64,000 nucleotides of DNA from Megalobrama amblycephala. Lineage: Eukaryota; Chordata; Actinopteri; Cypriniformes; Xenocyprididae. A program made the translations under genes and the position numbers. The DNA is taken from the NCBI RefSeq assembly GCF_018812025.1, contig NC_063044.1:71605749-71669748 (forward strand), written 5' to 3'. Under the pieces are notes generated by a model that searched no databases, was not told the origin of the DNA, and was given only the letters and a program-made list of their open reading frames with translations. Position 1 is the first letter of the stretch, and each line of letters opens with the position of its first letter. Below, piece by piece: positions 21,959 through 33,309 of the stretch.

Positions 21959-23535
21959 TTTCTGTTTCTGTCAGTCTTTCTCTTCATTATATAGTTACAG
22001 CTCCTCCTTTAATCATCATCAGCTCCTCCTGTGGTTGAGAACTTCCTCTGATCTGAACTGAGTGTTTAGTCCTGACACTAAGATACAGCTCTGCATTTCA
22101 CTGACAGTCACTAAAGTCAGGACAAGAAGTGATCAGAAAGATCTCTGCTGTGAAACTGTTTAATGTGAAAAGCTCTAGAACAGAAAGTGAGCTGAACTGG
22201 ACAGTGACATCCAGAAACCAACTAACTCCATGAGAAAGGATGGTGGTCACTTTTTTAGGCAAAGTATCTAAGTAACCACCAATAAGTGAGCAGTAAATGC
22301 TATTTTAGTGGAATGCAGAAACATTCATACATTCCCAATTTCAAAAATAAAAACATGCTGCTTGAAATAAAAAAAAAAAAAAAAACACTTTACAATACGA
22401 GGCTCTATGAATTCATTCATTCTTAACTAATGCACAGATAATCATGAGATAATGTTTGACTGAATGAAGAAATAAACCATTAACATGTAGTATTAACTAA
22501 CAGTGTAAATCCATTTGTTAATTACTACATTGGGTCAACACATGTACTTCAACAGTAATTAATCATTAGCTATTGATTTATAAAGGTATAATTATGTTAT
22601 GACTTATCTTGTTGAGGCACATGACTGTTAACTGATTCGAAATGAATTCAGGACCCATAATCAATAACATATTACTAACCATTAGTTAATAGTCATGTGC
22701 CTCAACAAGTAAACTCATCACATAATGGCTGTTTCTATCTGTGTGTTTCTCTGTTCACTGCCTTCACATGTTCACAGGTTTTAGCATGAATACATCATTA
22801 ATCTTAGTTTGTTTTTCACGTATGCACCATGAGGCTTTTACTAGATCAAAAGGCTACTAAGTTTGTGCTTGTGAAACCACAAATTCACAACCTTCAGAAG
22901 TGAAGCAGTTTAAATGAGCAGATGCGTCAAGATCACAATTCATCTATATATAGCTAGATGAATCATAGGAAGATAAATAATCTGTGATGCTTATTTCATC
23001 TGTTCAAAGAACTTAAAGCTTACTTCACACACAAACAAAATTACCATTTCACAAATGTTTGCTATGTAATGAATATATGTAGTGGAAAAGCATCATAATT
23101 CCATATATTATATGAAAAAAAAAATTCTTCTGTTTACTTAAAAGATCATATGAAAGCACACTTAATCACATCACACAAAACTAAAACTGATGGCTAAAAA
23201 AGTTTGTATGTCAAAGCATCATTTGGTTAAATTCTAAATCGCCCTTATTGTTATCCAAACTATAATTGTGTTAAGTCTCAATGTAAGTTCATTGAACAAA
23301 TCATGAATTTTGTATTTAAATATGCATATTTCCCCCTTTTTTTTTTTTTTACACTACTCAGAGATTCTCACAGTTTGCGCTTGTGTTTGTGAAACCACAG
23401 ACAGAGCAGATCTTCAGAGGTGTTGATGAGCTAAACCGCTTTACATGATCTGATTCATCAACATCACACTTCAGATACTGATGCTTCTCTGAAAGATAAA
23501 TACGTTTCTGTGAACCAAAACTAGCTTCATAAACT
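21959..23535. repeat. 5'-flank block shared with gene B (A copy)
   Basis: Sequence from the gene A start upward matches 53804-55540 upstream of gene B over most of its length, for example CATTCCCAATTTCAAAAATA at 22332 and 54304. Differences are small gaps, and B carries an extra repeat fragment at 54588-54660. No coding region is seen. The match ends close to where the Gypsy LTR inserts (23538). Confidence 0.65.
21986..22050 (-). promoter_or_regulatory. Gene A proximal promoter: TATA box, RUNX-like and ETS-like sites
   Basis: On the minus strand, a TATATAAT box lies about 28 bp upstream of the ATG (21986-21993). Further upstream are AACCACA (22030-22036, RUNX-type core) and GAGGAAGT (22041-22048, ETS/PU.1-type core). 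The same sites at the same spacing stand before gene B (53831-53893). These factors drive many blood-cell promoters; actual binding is inference. Confidence 0.45.
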
Positions 23536-23537
23536 CT

Positions 23538-23989
23538 GTGATTCCCTCCTCTGACCATCGGAGGGAGCCTTCACCCGAGTACTAACACACACACACTACA
23601 TTTCCCATAACCCACTGCCTTGGACTAATTACCCGCCAGCTGTACCTTGTTTACCGGACTATAAAGGACTCCCTTACACTCCACTCTAACACAAAGTCAT
23701 GTATTGCCGTGGTGTACAATTCTGAGCGTTATCCTATTGTTTGACTGATTACCTGTTACTGAACCTGCTGCTTACCGTTGACGAACCTCTGCTGCCTATC
23801 CCTGACCTGTGCTTTGGATACTGTTCTGTGAGTGTTATCTGCCAGCCCTGACCTCTGTCTGTCTTTTGATTACGATTCTGCCTGCCCTGTGTTATACCTG
23901 TCTGCCCCTGATCTACCCTGCTTGTACGACCACGATCTGTTTAATAAAAGCATGCAAATGGATCCCAGCCTGAGTGACGATTCATTACA
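23538..23989 (+). repeat. 5' LTR of Gypsy element
   Basis: About 452 bp, direct repeat of 26285-26709. A TATAAAGG box at 23661-23668 and AATAAAAG at 23943 are likely promoter and polyadenylation signals. The gag reading frame is already open inside the LTR. Confidence 0.75.
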
Positions 23990-25553
23990 GAAGACTTCGC
24001 CAGCACAAGATCCAGCTGCTTTCTCCCACCTGTGTGCAACCATGTCGGCCCAAGCCAGCCAGCTCGCTGCTCATCAGCATCAGCTCAATCGACTCACCTC
24101 GCTCACTGAGGAACTGGTGAAGGCACTGCAGGGGCTGCAAACACCTGTGCCTCCGATGCCACCACCGCTCACTGCCGCCGCCATTACCCACGCGGCTGAG
24201 ACGCCACCATCGAACCACCCGCGCTTGTCTCTGCCAGAAAAGTTTGACGGTGATCCCTCGAGGTGCAAAGGCTTCATATTGCAATGTTCGCTATACATCA
24301 ACCAACAACCTGCATTGTATGCCAACAAAGCTGGTAAGATCGCTTTCGTTTGTTCCTTGTTTACTGGCAAAGTGCTTGAATGGATTACTGCTGTATTGCG
24401 AGATGATGGTACCGCATTTCCCTCCTATGAGTATTTTATGCAGAGGTTCAAGGAGGTTTTCGATCACCCTAGCGATTGCAAAGGGGCTGGGGATCGGCTG
24501 ATGGAACTGAGACAGGGACGTAAGACCACCGCCGAATATGCTTTGGCATTCCGCACATTGGCAGCACAGACGAACTGGGTGAGTGATACGTTGAAGACCT
24601 GTTTTCGGAGAGGGTTAACGCATGAATTACAAGCGGAACTCGCATGTCGAGATGAAGGCAGGACTTTAGATCAGTTAATTGAGCTCACCATCCGAGTTGA
24701 TAACCTCATCCGTTCTCGCAAGTCTATTACCCAGTCCGGAGCTCGCACAGTAAGTCCCATGGAGTCTGATGGCACTGAAGCTATGCAAATGAACACTTAT
24801 CATTTGTCTGAGATGGAGAAAAGTCAGAGGCTGGTCCATCGTCTGTGTTTATACTGCGGAGGCCCAGGACATGTACGGAACAATTGCCCAGTTCGGTTCC
24901 GTCCCGAAAACCCACAGTCGGTGAGTGATGACAATCCGTCTTATCAGTCTGACATGTGTGTTTCTGTTCCCGTTTCCCTACAAGCTGATGAACTACAGTG
25001 CAACACTCATGCCTTGCTGGATTCAGGAGTTGTGGGGGAACTTTATGTCTCAACACTTCGTCTGACAGAATCACATACCCATAATTACATGTTCTTGAAT
25101 GAACAATGTCAGTCTAAATGCCTGTGTCATATTCCCACGTTACCTGTCAGAGTTGTTAAAGCGACCGTTCCCAAGAAGACTACTGATACCCCACCAGCTC
25201 ACGACATCCCTGGGGAATATCACGATCTGGCGGTGGCCTTCAGCAAGGTGTGTGCATCCCAGTTACCACCACACCGTTCATATGACTGTGCCATTGATTT
25301 GCTTTCAGGAACCTCTCCACCCAAGGACCGCATCTTCCCACTATCCCAGCCAGAATCTGAATCAATGAGGAAATACATCGAGGAGGAATTAGAGAAGGGA
25401 TTCATCCGCCCGTCTACCTCACCTGCTTCTGCGGGCTTCTTCTTCGTGGGGAAAAAGGATGGCGGTTTACAGCCTTGCATAGACTACCGCGGGCTAAACG
25501 AAATAACAATGCCAATAGTAATACCAACTCTACGCAAAAGCAGAAAAATGTGA
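23832..25553 (+). pseudogene. Gypsy gag-protease-RT (N-terminal) fused frame, 573 codons
   Basis: One continuous frame opening inside the 5' LTR; the likely start is the Met at 23955 (MQMDPSLSDD). Order: a His/Gln-rich N-terminus; a capsid-like core (HPRLSLPEKFDGDP to DQLIELTIRVDNLI); a zinc knuckle CLYCGGPGHVRNNC; an aspartic protease with LLDSGVVGELY; and the start of RT (DCAIDLLSGTSPPK, FIRPSTSPASAGFFFVGKKD, CIDYRGLNEIT). It then stops at 25551, where the catalytic RT core should follow. Protease catalytic Asp present; RT catalytic YxDD absent through deletion. Derived from a fish Gypsy family whose gag starts within the LTR end. Confidence 0.8.
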
Positions 25554-25569
25554 GTTCCACCAAACCTCT

Positions 25570-26277
25570 GTGTCCTTCCTGGGTTACGTAATCAGTCCCG
25601 ACGGGGTGGCTATGGACGAAAAGAAAGTGTCAACAATTCTGAACTGGCCACAACCCAAGACACTCAAGGAAATACAACGTTTCCTGGGATTCTCTAATTT
25701 CTGCGGTCGGTTTATCCGGAACTTCAGCGTCATCGCCTGCCCTCTGACAAGCATGGTAAAGAAAGGAAACACACTTATCATATGGTCTGTCTCCGCTACC
25801 CAGGCTTTCCAAGACCTCAAGAGATGTTTCACAACAGCTCCCATTCTCCATCATCCTGACGCGTCTAGACATTTCGTGGTGGAGGTCGACGCATCCAGCA
25901 CTGGTCTTGGGGCCATACTCTCCCAGAGACAAGGTAATCCACCTAAACAATATCCTTGTGCCTTCTATTCCAGGAAACGCAATGCAGCAGAATGAAACTA
26001 CAACATCGGGGATAGAGAATTGCTGGCTATGAAGGCCGCGTTCGAGGAGTGGCGGCATTGGTTTGAGGGAGCAACTCATCCGTTCACTGTTCTGACTGAT
26101 CATAAGAACCTTGAATATCTCAGAACCGCGAAAAGACTGAACCCTCGACAAGTCCGCTGGTCCCTGTTCTTCTCCCGTTTCCACTTTACAGTCACATATA
26201 GACCAGGCTCAAAGAACGTCAAGGCTGACGCCCTCTCGTGGCAACACGAGGGTGAGTTCATACTGTCACAGAGATGA
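25570..26277 (+). pseudogene. Gypsy RT C-terminal/RNase H remnant
   Basis: It resumes after the RT-core deletion with [20 protein letters not shown], then [20 protein letters not shown] and the RNase H start [17 protein letters not shown] (catalytic Asp). A TGA follows at 25993, where a Tyr/His-type codon is expected, then the frame goes on: [44 protein letters not shown]. It ends 11 bp before the 3' LTR, so integrase is entirely missing. Confidence 0.8.
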
Positions 26278-26284
26278 ACTCCGT

Positions 26285-26709
26285 GATTCCCTCCTCTGAC
26301 CATCGGAGGGGGCCTTCACCCAAGTACTAACACACACACTACATTTCCCATAACCCACTGCCTTGGACTAATTACCCGCCAGCTGTACCTTGTTTACCGG
26401 ACTATAAAGGACTCCCTTACACTCCACTCTAACGCGAAGTCTTGTATTGCCGTGGTGTACAATTCCGAGCGTTATCCTATTGTTTGACTGATTACCGTTG
26501 ACGAACCTCTGCTGCCTATCCCTGACCTGTGCTTTGGATACTGTTCTGTGAGTGTTATCTGCCAGCCCTGACCTCTGCCTGTCCTTTGATTACGATTCTG
26601 CCTGCCCTGTGTTATACCTGTCTGCCCCTGATCTACCCTGCTTGTACGACCACGATCTGTTTAATAAAAGCATGCAAATGGATCCCAGCCTGAGTGACAA
26701 TTCATTACA
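26285..26709 (+). repeat. 3' LTR of Gypsy element
   Basis: About 425 bp, with the same ends as the 5' LTR. One internal deletion of about 24 bp near 26495 and scattered substitutions date the insertion as not recent. Confidence 0.75.
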
Positions 26710-26756
26710 ATATGCATATTGGCTATTTCTTTCTGTTTTTATTTTTTATTTATTTT

Positions 26757-26945
26757 TTTTTTTTTTTTACTTTTATGTATATAGCACTTTTTACAATGCA
26801 GATTGTCTCAAAGCAGCTTTACAGAGATAATTGGTGCATAATTTTGGCTGCACAGCAGCTCTTAAAGAAAATGGTGTCAATGAAGGCAGATCAAAGCACT
26901 GTTGAATATCAAATGTCAAGTCAAATTCTTTTATCTGCTTAAAGC
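26757..26945 (-). mobile_element. LINE (L2-type) 3'-end fragment
   Basis: Carries ATAGCACTTTTTACAATGCAG and CAAAGCAGCTTTACAG, the reversed 3' end of L2-type LINEs, also seen at 57348-57480. A T-rich run (26743-26770) lies at its left edge. No coding part. Confidence 0.6.
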
Positions 26946-27027
26946 AAAGGTATTCATTTCTTTAACAATGAACCTCAAATAAGACAGTTGCCCTTTGATC
27001 GAATCTCTGATCAGATCTAAACCCCTA

Positions 27028-27190
27028 GATTATGGATGGGGAACCTCAGTCCTGAAGGGTCTCTATCCTGCAGAGTTTTGCTCCAGCCTTGAAAAAAACT
27101 CACCTGCCTGTAGCTTTATTGACCTGAGCTTGTTCAGGGGTTTATGATTAGGGTTGGAGTTGCAATTATATTGCCCATCTCTGCTCTAGA
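27028..27190. repeat. hAT-type MITE fragment
   Basis: GGAACCTCAGTCCTGAAGGG, TCCTGCAGAGTTTTGCTCC and the opposing GGGTTGGAGTTGCA form the ends of a short inverted-repeat element of a very common fish type. Family assignment is from general resemblance. Confidence 0.45.
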
Positions 27191-27899
27191 TGAAGAGGTG
27201 GAGAATTTTTCTGAACATATGGAAATCAGCAGGTGTGACTGTCACACATAGCCCTCTCTCACCGGACTACTGACCACCTGCACCTGTTCATCAGACACTA
27301 CATTTATAAATGAATCACCCAATGGCATTTACTAAGGTTTATGCTAGTCAATGTTCTGTTTTTTGCAACATTATTTAACACTTGAAGATAATAAGTTTTA
27401 TTTTGTTGAAAATTAATTTTAGCACCCGAAAAGTTGCACAGCCATTCAGTCTGTGTATGCACAATTTCTCCAACCCATCAGATGATGATTACACACCTAT
27501 ATCTCCTTTTACTGTTTGATCAGGGCATCTATGTGATGTATTATTTACAAACTTAATTTTTCCATTACAGACTTATTTTGAACGTTGTTCAGGAAACAGA
27601 GGTACAATCAGTTATCCAGATAGAGAAGTCACTCAGTGTTCACCAGAATAAAATCACTGACAGCCATTTATGTTCATATCTCCAACAGGTTCATCTGAGC
27701 GAGTTCATTGAAGCGACAGAGTTTAAAATGTTCAAACATTAAAAGAACAGAAATACTCATCAATACTTTCATTTCAATGCGATGAATTCATTAAGACAGG
27801 AGCATGTAGTGCTGAAGCAAACTCATCATGTTAATGTATTTGGTCTGGGCTGAACAGATCTGCCACACTGATGCTGCTGTTATTGCTGCTTTAGTAAGA
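27191..27899. other. Intergenic sequence, nothing recognised
   Basis: AT-rich DNA between genes A and B with no coding frames, motifs or clear repeats. Confidence 0.35.
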
Positions 27900-28620
27900 C
27901 GCTGCTGCATCATCAGATAAACATCAACGTGACGTCCATAATGACACCAGACATCAAGTTTCCATTGTAAATGAACACTGAAAGGAGCCTCTTAGTGTCT
28001 AAGTATCTTGAACTATTGCAAAGACTTTTGTATGATACTAAATGTTGTTTGACCACACTGGTAATTAAAGAAACCCACTTAAAGTAACAAGAGGGAAACT
28101 GAACAACAAATGAACTTTGCATTATGTTGTGAGAGAAGCGCTTACACAAATTCATGTTTGGTTTTGTTGTTTACAGGGAGAAAATAAAGGTATCCTTTTT
28201 AAAAACTTGGACTTTAAAACCTTTTATTCAAATTTTCATGTAAATCAATGGTCAAAACATTAAAAGTTTTCCATTCGTAGTTGAAAATGATGTTGTGTAA
28301 ACACTCCACAAAAGTGTGAGAAACAGCCATCAGTCCAAACTGGGTTCAGAGTTGATCTCAGAAGATCTCATTTCCTCTTCTTTCTTCAAGTGTGTTTCTT
28401 TAATAATCTGTGTGGTCAAACTAACAGAGTTCTCACACTCAGCAGTAACATGTTTCCAGACCTCAACAGTGAGATCACACCTCTGAAAATACCTCAGAAA
28501 GCATATCTAAACTATAAAACTAGACTAAAGATCACGCAAACAGTTTTGAAAACACTAGAACTCAAAGAGGACAAAAGAAAAAGTGTGTGTTAGTACTGGT
28601 TTTAGACATGGATAAAGCCA
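27900..28620. repeat. Copy of the 3'-flank block of gene B
   Basis: 28110-28620 matches 34785-35375, for example TTCATGTTTGGTTTTGTTGT at 28151 and 34898 and CCAGACCTCAACAGTGAGATC at 28455 and 35190. Here it lies upstream of gene A, while the other copy lies just downstream of gene B. No exon of the receptor is attached. Confidence 0.65.
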
Positions 28621-28699
28621 GACTTTCATTTGCATGTTTTAAAAAAAATCTTTATACGTACATAGGCTACTGATTTATACACAAACATGTGGTAAAATA

Positions 28700-29500
28700 A
28701 ACACAATTTCTGGATGCATGTATACGTTTTTTTTTTTGGAGTACAGGGTTAGGGTTAGGGACACTGGCAGGTAGTCCAAGCCTCACGGGGTTAGTCTGCC
28801 AGAACTCCACATCCTGGCTGGTATGACGGCCTCTATTGCAATGTCTTTCACCAGTCGAATGATGATCAGGGCTCATTTTGCAATCTTCAGGTGTGCCCAA
28901 CCCAGACTGACCCAGACAAACCCCAGACCCCTTGTCTGGTGCTGCATGTTTAGCTCCTCTGTCCACAGGTTGGGTCGCCCCAGTGGTCTGCCATTGTCCT
29001 CTGCTCTTGAACAGTTGCTGTTCTCCCAGGTATGGAGCCATCCTGTCCCAGTGTAAACCCCCCGTCTGTCCCCCAGGCCTCTTCCGAACACAGTAAACAG
29101 ACTCTCCAAGCTTCTTCACTACGTAACAGGGTCCTACCCAGGCACAATCCAGTTTAGGTGAATGTCCCTTCTGCCTCTTCGGACTATAGACCTATACCAG
29201 CTCTCCAGCATTAAAATTGCGTCCCGTACAATGATGGTCATATGCCCATTTTTGGCGAACACCCGCCTGCAAAGCCTGACGACGAGCAAACTCATGGGCT
29301 GACTGCAGTCGGTCTTGTAGCTGATGGGCATACTCCAATCCAGGCGGGGCTCTCGGTGCATCTGGAGGTTGACCCATCAACAAGGAAGATGTTTTTCGCA
29401 GTTCTCTGCCCAGCATGAGGAGAGTTGGCGTACATCCAGTGGTCTCCTGCACCGCACTCCGACTTGCAAGCAGCACCATTGGCTACTGAAGATCCCAGTC
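28700..29500 (-). mobile_element. Gypsy integrase C-terminal fragment
   Basis: Minus strand: SAVQETTGCTPTLLMLGREL (29457-29398), PPGLEYAHQLQDRLQSAHEF, NFNAGELV, then after a TAG and a frameshift PKLDCAWVGPC and KKLGESVYCVRK, GLHWDRMAPYL (to about 29025). This is the integrase tail and the downstream SH3-like region of Gypsy pol. The catalytic core lies outside the fragment. A Ser/Pro-rich tail follows to about 28760. Confidence 0.75.
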
Positions 29501-29561
29501 TTTTTGATCTTGGCTCACACACAGGGCCAGCTGGGTGCAGGATGCCATACATGTGCACGTT

Positions 29562-30490
29562 GTATCATCAGCTCACCGGTTCTCAAATCGGACACGTCCG
29601 AAAGAAGCGGTTCTCGGTTGTGTACTGATGATCCGAAAACCGTTGCAACCGGTTCTACTCGAGAACGAGATTGAGATTCGAGAACCGCGAGAGCGATTCA
29701 AAAGAGTCGCTTGTTTGCTCTCGCTGTAGTTATCTTTATATCACCACAACTTTCACTATATTGCTTTTTAAATAACATAGAAAAATAAATTTGTAGAACT
29801 ATTTCTGAACATAAGTTTGATCTATGTACAAAATATTATGTTCACGTTGGCATGTAGTTTATTATGTACAGTATTATGTACAGTATATGCTATCAATCTG
29901 CTATGGTGTATTTGGAAAAGCACAAAAAAAATTTTTTTGTATTTTGAATTAAGTCATAAACATATTTCCAGTATGTTTTATATTATCACACTGTCCGATG
30001 TTCAACAAAACTTGACTAACGCGCTTTTCGTTCTCTTGAAAAGTTAAACGCATGCGCAGTATCATCAGCTCACCGGTTCTTAAATCAGACATGTCCGAAA
30101 GAAGCGGTTCTTGGTTGTGTACCGATGATCCGAAAACCGTTGCAACCGGTTCTTGACTCGAGAACGAGAACGGTGACAGGCCGTGTATGTTCGTTTGTGT
30201 GTGCCGCGCATGCGCACTCATATCAGCTGCTCTGCTGCTTGTGCTCATCATCATCAGTTCTCTCTTCACAGCAGGTTAAGTCACTGTACTGTTGAAGTAA
30301 CCGAATAACTCCGGGATGTTGGTTTATTTTGGAGAGGTAGTGTCAGGCACGTCAAAAAGTGAATAACTTTTGTGGATTCGTGTTTGCTAACTGGATATGC
30401 GAACTGTTTGGAACGATTCAGACTGATTTGGTGAACTGGTTCAACCGGTTCACTGAAAAGAACCGGTTAAAAAGAACCGGACATCACTAG
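29562..30490. mobile_element. Non-autonomous element with a duplicated ACCGGTTCT-rich unit
   Basis: A unit of about 110 bp (ATCATCAGCTCACCGGTTCT to GTTGCAACCGGTTCT) occurs at 29562-29672 and again at 30060-30165 in direct orientation. The right part ends with repeated GAACCGG motifs (30440-30480). No coding region. It looks like a rearranged MITE; superfamily not determined. Confidence 0.4.
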
Positions 30491-30687
30491 TTCTTATTCT
30501 GTATTCAGAATAAAGAGATGAAAAGGCAGTTCTGCCCCCTGCTGTTTTGTTTTGCCTATAGAGACACTCATGGTCGTGTGGTGTATGGGACACGAGTGCT
30601 CGTACTAGTGTTTTGCATAGTACAAGTATACTAGCATAATATACCTCCTGTTAGTCCCACGCTTTACTAAAGAACTGCCAGTTACAA

Positions 30688-30705
30688 TGGTGTCAGAAGT
30701 GGGAT
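30688..30705 (+). promoter_or_regulatory. Primer-binding-site-like sequence of the next Gypsy element
   Basis: TGGTGTCAGAAGTGGGAT directly precedes the gag frame by about 25 bp and begins TGG, the complement of a tRNA CCA end. It is the form often seen ahead of gag in vertebrate Gypsy elements. Sequence just before it (from about 30490) may be the LTR; its pair was not found. Confidence 0.45.
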
Positions 30706-30729
30706 TGTGGTCATTTAGAAGACGCCAGT

Positions 30730-32400
30730 ATGGAGCAAAGTATAGGCGAGTTAGAGGTTGCCTTTCAAGAGAACCGCATCATGCTAGAACGTCTGACGAA
30801 CAAGACAACGTGGAGGAGTAGGGCTCTGCAGCGGCCTGATGGCTCCAGCGTTCCCTGGGAAGTGTACCGCTCTCCTAGTCTTGGGCAGAACGAACCACCG
30901 GCCATCACACCAACACTCCAAATCCATGGCCGGCTGGGCTTCCTTGTACGATTGCGCGCTAAGCTGCCACGATACAATGGGTTGACGCCCTGGAGTCCTA
31001 CCTGGCACAGGTCAATCTGGCTGCTCTCCACGATGGGTGAAGCCACGAGGAGACAGCGACTTACTTGGCCCACACCTTGGAGGGTCCTGCGCTCCAGTTC
31101 CTCATTGATCTGTCTCCTGAAGAGCGGCGTCATCTCCAGACCCTCACCGCTGCTCTCAACCGTCGCTTTGGGCAGAGAACCTCCGCAGAACAGAGCAGGG
31201 AGAAGCTGACTAACCGACATCGATGTGAAGAAGAGAGCGTGGGCACCTTCGTCGCCGACATCCGAGTTTTCGCCCGGAAGGGCTACCCTACCTTCCCGGC
31301 CGCAGCGAGGGAAGAGCTGAGCCTCCACGCTTTCCAGCGGGGCCTTACGCATGAGCAGCTCCGCCAACATGTCTGCCTATTGTCACCCTGTGATCTGAGT
31401 GAGGCGCTGAGAGAGGCTGAGCGAGCTGAGGAGGTGCTACAGGCTGGGCCGGCGACAGGTCGATCTTTGCTCCAACGTCAGCTGACGAGAGCAGCCAAAC
31501 AGGAGGTGGAAGGGGCCCGGTCGGAGGAGGAGGTCAGCTGGGTCCAACCAGCGGTGGAGGTCCTCCATTGGGTTCATAGGGCAGCTGGAGCCAGCCACTT
31601 CGGAAACTCCAAGACAGTGCGGTGGCTGCGGCAGCGTTTCTACTGGCCTGGATGTTGGCAGGATGCAGAGCTACACATTCACTACTGCGATGTTTGCATG
31701 GCGCAGAAGGGACCCAGCCAACGCTCTCATGCGCCGTTGCAGCAGTACCTAGTCAAGGCTCCCATGGAGAGGATTGGGGTGGACATTTTGGATCCATTCC
31801 CCATCACGGAGGCCGGCAAACGTTTTGTTCTGGTCGCAATGGACTATTTTACGAAGTGGCCAGAGGCGTATGCGGTGTCAGATCAGTGCTTCCACGTCAG
31901 CGCAGCTGCTAGTGGACGAAACGTTCGCCCGGTTCGGAGTGCTGGACAAACTTCATAGTGACCAGGGGCAGAACTTTGAGAACCAGTGAGGAACTTTGAT
32001 TGTTCAGTGAGGTGTGCCAGCGATTGGGGGTGAAGACAAGAACCACTCCCCTCCACCCTCAAAGCGATGGACTGGTTGAGCGGTTCCACCGCACCCTGGC
32101 CACCCAACTTGCCATCTTGACCAGTCAGCACCAGAGAGACTGGAACCAGCACCAGACTCTGCCCCTGGTCCTGTGGGTGTATAGGACAGCAGTGCAAGAG
32201 TTGAGCCAGTGCACACTGGCGGCGCTGATGTTTGGGAGGGGCTCCGCATGCCGGTGGACTTGGTGTTCGGGTCACCCCCTGAGACTGAGATTGCTGGTGT
32301 ACTTCAGGCGATTGAAGGAGCGCCTGAGCACAGTCCATCAACTGGCCAGGGATGCTCTAGTGGATGCTGGAGCCCGCCAGAAGTGCTGCCAGTTATTACA
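30730..32400 (+). pseudogene. Gypsy element remnant: gag joined directly to integrase
   Basis: Gag starts MEQSIGELEVAFQ at 30730, shifts frame near 31030, and continues AHTLEGPALQFLIDLSPEER, RRFGQRTSAEQSREKL, HAFQRGLTHEQLRQHV. At about 31530 the same frame passes straight into integrase: the zinc-binding part (HFGNSKTVRWLRQRFYWPG, YCDVCMAQKGPSQ), then GVDILDPFP (first catalytic Asp). Frameshifts near 31885 and 31990 separate LHSDQGQNFE (second Asp) and DGLVERFHRTLATQLA (Glu). Zinc knuckle, protease, RT and RNase H are all missing. An internal deletion of about 3 kb that kept the frame explains this. Confidence 0.8.
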
Positions 32401-32439
32401 ATATATATGAACCTCATTGGTTCTTGCTGAAGCTCAAAC

Positions 32440-33290
32440 ATAGTGCGTGACACATTTACGTTTACATTTAATCATTTAGCAGATGCTTTTCTCCAAAGCG
32501 ACTTACAAATGAGAATAGTAGAAGCAATCAAATCAACACGAGTACAACAGTATGTAAGTGCAGAGTCAAGTCACAGTTTAATCAGTAAAGTGCTCATAGC
32601 AAGGGATTTTTTAAATACACAAATAGATTATTAAAAGAGTAGAAATTGAACAAAAGATAGATAAATAAAAAGTAAGTGCTACTATTACTGGGTCAAGTGT
32701 TGATGAAAAAGTTTTTTGAAAATGGCTAAGGACTCAGCTGCTCGGATAGAGTGTAGCAGGTCATTCCACCAGCCAGGAACAGACCCGGAGAAGGGATTTT
32801 GTGCCCCTTTGGGATGGCACCACAAGGCACCATTTATTTGCAGAATGCAAGCTTCTGGAGAGTGCATAAGTCTGAAATAGTGAGTTAAGTTTAGTGGTGC
32901 AGAGCCAGTGGTTGTTCTGTAGGCAAATATCAGAGCCTTGAATTGGAATGTGAGCAGCTATTGGCAGCCAATGCAGACTTATGAAGAGAGGTGTGTCATG
33001 CGCTCTCTTCGGTTCCTTAAAGACAAGTCTTGATGCAGCATTCTGGATCAGTTGTAGAGGCTTGACAGTGCATGCTGGAAGGCCAGCCAAGAGAGCATTA
33101 CAATAGTCCAGTCTGGATAGAACAAGAGCTTGGACAAGAATTTGTGTGGAATCCTCCCATAGGAATGGTCTAATCTTCCTAATGTTGTACAAGGCAAATC
33201 TGCAGCCACGAGATAGCTCGCAAACATCTCATCTGATGGGGGCATCAATATATCTCTAATCTCACACAACCAGCAGCAGATTGATAACAC
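32440..33290 (-). mobile_element. LINE (L2-like) 3' fragment
   Basis: Minus strand from 33192: [47 protein letters not shown], then decayed VVPSQRGTKSL and PGWWNDLLHSIRAAESLAIF. The 3' UTR at 32445-32520 contains CATTTAGCAGATGCTTTTCT and CCAAAGCGACTTACAAAT, a common fish LINE 3' end. 5'-truncated. Confidence 0.7.
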
Positions 33291-33309
33291 AGACTGGGGG
33301 TTGCCTATG

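Larger units (their letters stand above)
23538..26709 (+). mobile_element. Ty3/Gypsy retrotransposon with both LTRs, internally deleted
   Basis: LTRs at about 23538-23989 and 26285-26709 share the same start (TGATTCCCTCCTCTGACC) and end (GATTCATTACA). The 3' LTR lacks about 24 bp present in the 5' LTR. The interior holds gag, protease and the two ends of RT/RNase H but no RT core and no integrase. With a 2.3-kb interior, it can only have moved with proteins supplied elsewhere. It sits just beyond the duplicated 5' flank of gene A. Confidence 0.85.

Noticed and set aside
23985..25480. Several antisense open frames opposite the Gypsy gag-pol frame
   Set aside because: No motifs, and they mirror the true coding strand; shadows of the gag-pol gene.
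28746..28762. GGGTTAGGGTTAGGG, telomere-like
   Set aside because: Only about two and a half units inside a Gypsy tail; too short to be an interstitial telomere.
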